Shown here piece by piece: positions 30,166 through 32,852 of a DNA stretch of 32,852 nt. This stretch comes from Eubacteriales bacterium (lineage in GTDB: Bacteria; Bacillota; Clostridia; Saccharofermentanales; UBA5734). The first letter of the stretch is position 1; each line of letters starts with the position of its first letter. The notes below the pieces were generated by a model. That model was not told the origin of the DNA and ran no database searches. It saw nothing but the letters and a program-made list of their open reading frames with translations. The translations under genes were made by a program, and so were the position numbers. The DNA is taken from positions 1-32,852 of the forward strand of contig JAQUDJ010000010.1 in NCBI GenBank assembly GCA_028685755.1. The letters are read 5' to 3'.

Positions 30166-32482
30166 AAAATTCTAATGCAGGAACAGGCTTGCCAAAAACA
30201 TACCCTTGAATCTTATGACAACCCATTTCCTTCAAGAGGTTGACTTGAGCGACCGTTTCTACACCTTCGGCAACGGTTTTGATTTGTAATGCGTTAGCCA
30301 TCGCGATAATTGCCTGAACGATTTGCTTATCTGCGGAATTCTCTGCTAAGGTGTCGATCAAGTGCTTGTCAATTTTTAAGTAATCAATCGCATAACGTTT
30401 GAGATATCCGTACGATGAGTAGCCCGTGCCAAAATCATCAATGGATATGGAAGCGCCTAATTGCGATAACGCCTGCAGAATATCGCCAAAGGAATCGTCC
30501 GTCATGGCATAGCTTTCAGTTATTTCAAAATTAAGCCAGTCCGGATGAACCCCGGTCTCTCGAATTAGTTCGCGAACTTGCTCTAGAAAACTTGGATCTT
30601 CCAGTTGCAATGGTGAAATATTGATCCCAACTTGCAATTGCGTATGGTTTAAAATATTCCATTCTCTGATTTGGCGCATCGCCGTCCGCATCACCCAGCG
30701 CCCAATATCCAAGATCAAGCCAGTTTCTTCAGCAACAGCGATAAATTCCAGAGGGCCAATGCCTGGGAAATTCAATGAATCCCAGCGCAGCAGGGCCTCC
30801 ATACCCATCAGTTCAGAGCCTGACACATTATATAAGGGTTGATAAGCTAAATAGAACTCACGATCTTTATCGATGCGCCTTAATGCCATTTCTACTTCCT
30901 GTCGGCGCTGGAGTTTTTGAAAAATTTCCCGATCGAAGAAAACTGGTACATTATTTTTGTTGATTTTAGCTTGTTCAACTGCTGTTAACGCACATTTTAG
31001 TAAATCAATTTGGTTATCAGCATTTTCAGGAAAGCTTGCGACCCCAATTTGAATTTGTAAGAGGATTTGAAACGGGTCGGCCGTCATAGACACATTAAAA
31101 TCCTGGATCAATTCATACAACTCATGTTGAATGTCATTTAAATCCAACTCAAAATTAAATAACAAGGCGAATTCATTGCCACCCATCCGCGCAACGAGTG
31201 CTTTAGAGCCAAAACGTTTCAAAATTCGTTGAGCAGATTGGATCAGTATTTGATCGCCGATCTCCTGACCGTAAAGATTATTGACATTTCGAAATCGCAC
31301 AATATCAATCAGAACGAGATGAAGGGGCCAACTGTATTTTTTTTGATAAATCGCTTGGTCCACGAGCTCAAGAAAGCGATTACGACTTAACAAGCCGGTT
31401 AAGGAATCTGTTTGAACTAAGTGATTGATGGTTTGCAATTGCGCCGTTCGCTCAGCAACGAGTACTTGTAGCGCCGTATTATGCTCTGTTCGTTCAGCTA
31501 AGGTTCGGCTCACTTGGATTGTGTTCTGAACATAAAGACTTGCAAAGAGATAGAGTAATAAAACAGCGGCAAAATATAACAGTTGGATCAAATTTACGCC
31601 ATGAAGGATAGCCGTCAAGACTGGCAAAGCAAAAATCCAAATAACTGACCAAAAGGGGCCTTCATTAGTCAATGCCAAGTCTATGTGTTGTCCTGACTGT
31701 TCTAGCAATTGCTGAGATTGTTGTTCCACGAAGGATAAATGCAAACCCAAAGTCAAAATAAACAAGGCGGAAATAAATAGCCAGTCGCTTAGTCCGTTCG
31801 GGACATACTGGTCTTTTAATTCTTGGCCGACATATAAGCCATCTGCAAGTGTTAAGATAAGCATTGACAGTAAAATGATATATTGCCCTTGCTGTTTACG
31901 AGGAGATACCCGGGTTGAAACTAAAACAGTCAACGCGATGGTGACTGCCATTGTGTCAAAAATCAAATATAGAATTAAGGGTAATGTTTCTGCGGTATAA
32001 CCAAACTGTGTGTCGAAAAAGAGAACAGCTACAACGACCAGTGTGATCAATGAAACCGTAATGAGATCAAGCGTCAATTGAATTTTGTTCCAACGATGGA
32101 GACTTCTAAATAATAGTGAGCCAATACCGATCGCGATCAACACATTGGGAACGACGTACAGGTAAGAAATGATTAAAATGGTGCCTGGATCTACTTGGAT
32201 AAACTGAGCTGTAAAAATCCAAACCAGATCAGCGACGGCATAGACGAGTATCCCGATCATAAATAGAGTCGCAGATTGATGGTTTGCTTGGTGCTTTTTA
32301 GTGAGGGTCCACAGCGAAAGGGCACAGCCTAGCAAGGTTAATGGTGCGATGTAATTTCCCCACCAAGCACAACCTGTCCAAGTCAAAAGTGTATGGATGA
32401 TCAGCACGCAGCCGGCAATAATCCAGCATTTAAGTGCGTTCTTGGACAAACTTTTCACGGGTAGTTCTGCAATCAACATCAT
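30143..32482 (-). CDS. Membrane GGDEF-EAL protein, probable c-di-GMP phosphodiesterase
   Basis: A 779-residue protein. About ten transmembrane helices form residues 15-330, and a short linker follows. The GGDEF domain (about 360-520) has a degenerate site GGNEF (about 434-438) and no I-site. The EAL domain (about 530-775) looks intact: EALLRW, NISPLQLEDPSF, FEITES, SIDDFGTGYSS, YLKIDKHLI, TVAEGVET and IQGYVFGKPV. Cyclase activity is probably low, and the protein most likely degrades c-di-GMP. The degenerate GGDEF may bind GTP as a regulatory site. The start has a weak AAAGGG site. The two adjacent ATG codons make the exact first residue uncertain by one. It overlaps its convergent neighbour by 23 bases. 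Confidence 0.9.
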   Translation of the reverse strand: MMLIAELPVKSLSKNALKCWIIAGCVLIIHTLLTWTGCAWWGNYIAPLTLLGCALSLWTLTKKHQANHQSATLFMIGILVYAVADLVWIFTAQFIQVDPGTILIISYLYVVPNVLIAIGIGSLLFRSLHRWNKIQLTLDLITVSLITLVVVAVLFFDTQFGYTAETLPLILYLIFDTMAVTIALTVLVSTRVSPRKQQGQYIILLSMLILTLADGLYVGQELKDQYVPNGLSDWLFISALFILTLGLHLSFVEQQSQQLLEQSGQHIDLALTNEGPFWSVIWIFALPVLTAILHGVNLIQLLYFAAVLLLYLFASLYVQNTIQVSRTLAERTEHNTALQVLVAERTAQLQTINHLVQTDSLTGLLSRNRFLELVDQAIYQKKYSWPLHLVLIDIVRFRNVNNLYGQEIGDQILIQSAQRILKRFGSKALVARMGGNEFALLFNFELDLNDIQHELYELIQDFNVSMTADPFQILLQIQIGVASFPENADNQIDLLKCALTAVEQAKINKNNVPVFFDREIFQKLQRRQEVEMALRRIDKDREFYLAYQPLYNVSGSELMGMEALLRWDSLNFPGIGPLEFIAVAEETGLILDIGRWVMRTAMRQIREWNILNHTQLQVGINISPLQLEDPSFLEQVRELIRETGVHPDWLNFEITESYAMTDDSFGDILQALSQLGASISIDDFGTGYSSYGYLKRYAIDYLKIDKHLIDTLAENSADKQIVQAIIAMANALQIKTVAEGVETVAQVNLLKEMGCHKIQGYVFGKPVPALEFFKRHLSL

Positions 32483-32765
32483 AACCCTTTGTTCATTTCA
32501 TTTTGCACATCACTAATTACCTTTATGTTAACGTATTTAGTCATAATTGACTATGAACATCCAATTTTCGTCCGATTTTTTAGCGGTTGATTATGTCTGT
32601 AAATTAACGTAAATATGACTGCTAAATTGCTGTTTTACGTCTTTCTGACGGTCGCTTGTGCAAGGTGTTTAGATTAACTAGAGAATTTCTTGCTATTTGA
32701 TGCCTTGCTATATTGGGCAATCACAGTAAAATGTACAACAGTGATTAACCGAGGAACTGTGATTC

Positions 32766-32852
32766 ATGTTTTTTAAATCCCTGTCAGCTGCACTTGCAGC
32801 AATGTTGCTCTTTGTTTTTTCAATTCTTCCAGCTTTTACTCAGATTCAACCT
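32766..32852 (+). CDS. N-terminus of a secreted protein (3' end outside window)
   Basis: ATG 32766 follows CGAGGA by about ten bases and the frame stays open to the end. The 29 visible residues (MFFKSLSAALAAMLLFVFSILPAFTQ and onward) form a typical Sec signal peptide with a likely cleavage near PAFT. Nothing of the mature protein is visible, so no function can be given. The 283 bases upstream are AT-rich and show no gene or clear riboswitch. Confidence 0.7.
   Translation, partial: MFFKSLSAALAAMLLFVFSILPAFTQIQP

Noticed and set aside
32483-32765. Cyclic di-GMP riboswitch before the secreted protein or near the GGDEF genes
   Set aside because: No GEMM-type conserved core could be recognised in this region or in front of 11357 or 28087.

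Overview
The window looks like a piece of chromosome from an anaerobic, sulfur-metabolising bacterium, most likely a member of the Firmicutes/Clostridia. The reasons are strong GGAGG ribosome-binding sites, sigma-A type promoters, Rho-independent terminators, a GerMN-domain lipoprotein, a rubrerythrin behind a PerR/Fur-like palindrome, iron-sulfur membrane proteins and corrinoid salvage genes. No 16S or other marker gene is present, so the assignment is inferred from gene content alone.

Layout. 1-2624: 3' end of an HD-GYP c-di-GMP phosphodiesterase, a metallophosphoesterase and a GerMN lipoprotein. 2770-5944: a tight operon with its own promoter, operator-like palindrome and terminator. It encodes a DsrE2-like protein, a TusA-like sulfur carrier, a DsrM/NarI-like cytochrome b and a DsrK/HdrD-like iron-sulfur subunit. 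5840-11239: an AT-richer accessory island bounded by two inverted copies of a 41-bp repeat (36/41 identical). It carries a ribbon-helix-helix protein plus a long zinc-finger DDE transposase-like protein, then two lipoproteins, a membrane-tethered XRE regulator and a zinc-ribbon membrane protein. 11357-14030: a 7-TM GGDEF-hemerythrin diguanylate cyclase and a convergent pirin. 14245-17853: nucleotide-loop assembly of cobamides (cobT, cobU, cobS, a second short CobU-like protein, a cobC-like phosphatase). 17825-20287: PsiE-like membrane protein, beta-carbonic anhydrase and a baeRF-family protein. 20455-22872: a sulfide:quinone oxidoreductase-like flavoprotein, an unlisted 37-residue peptide and rubrerythrin. 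22906-25884: an orphan CbiQ, then two NapH-type polyferredoxins around a membrane-anchored protein of unknown function. 26115-27931: PiT phosphate permease and its DUF47/PhoU-like partner. 28087-32482: a triple-PAS GGDEF-hemerythrin cyclase overlapping tail-to-tail with a membrane GGDEF-EAL protein. 32766-end: start of a secreted protein.

How the parts fit. The DsrE2/TusA/DsrMK-like operon, the SQR-like enzyme and the NapH-like proteins suggest movement of persulfide or sulfane sulfur linked to the membrane quinone pool. No sulfite reductase (DsrAB) or DsrC is in the window. Four c-di-GMP turnover proteins, two with hemerythrin domains, suggest oxygen or redox control of c-di-GMP. The most promising leads for something undescribed are the four-gene sulfur-transfer operon, the SQR-linked microprotein with its long palindromic promoter, the NapH/anchored-protein cluster, and the repeat-bounded island.
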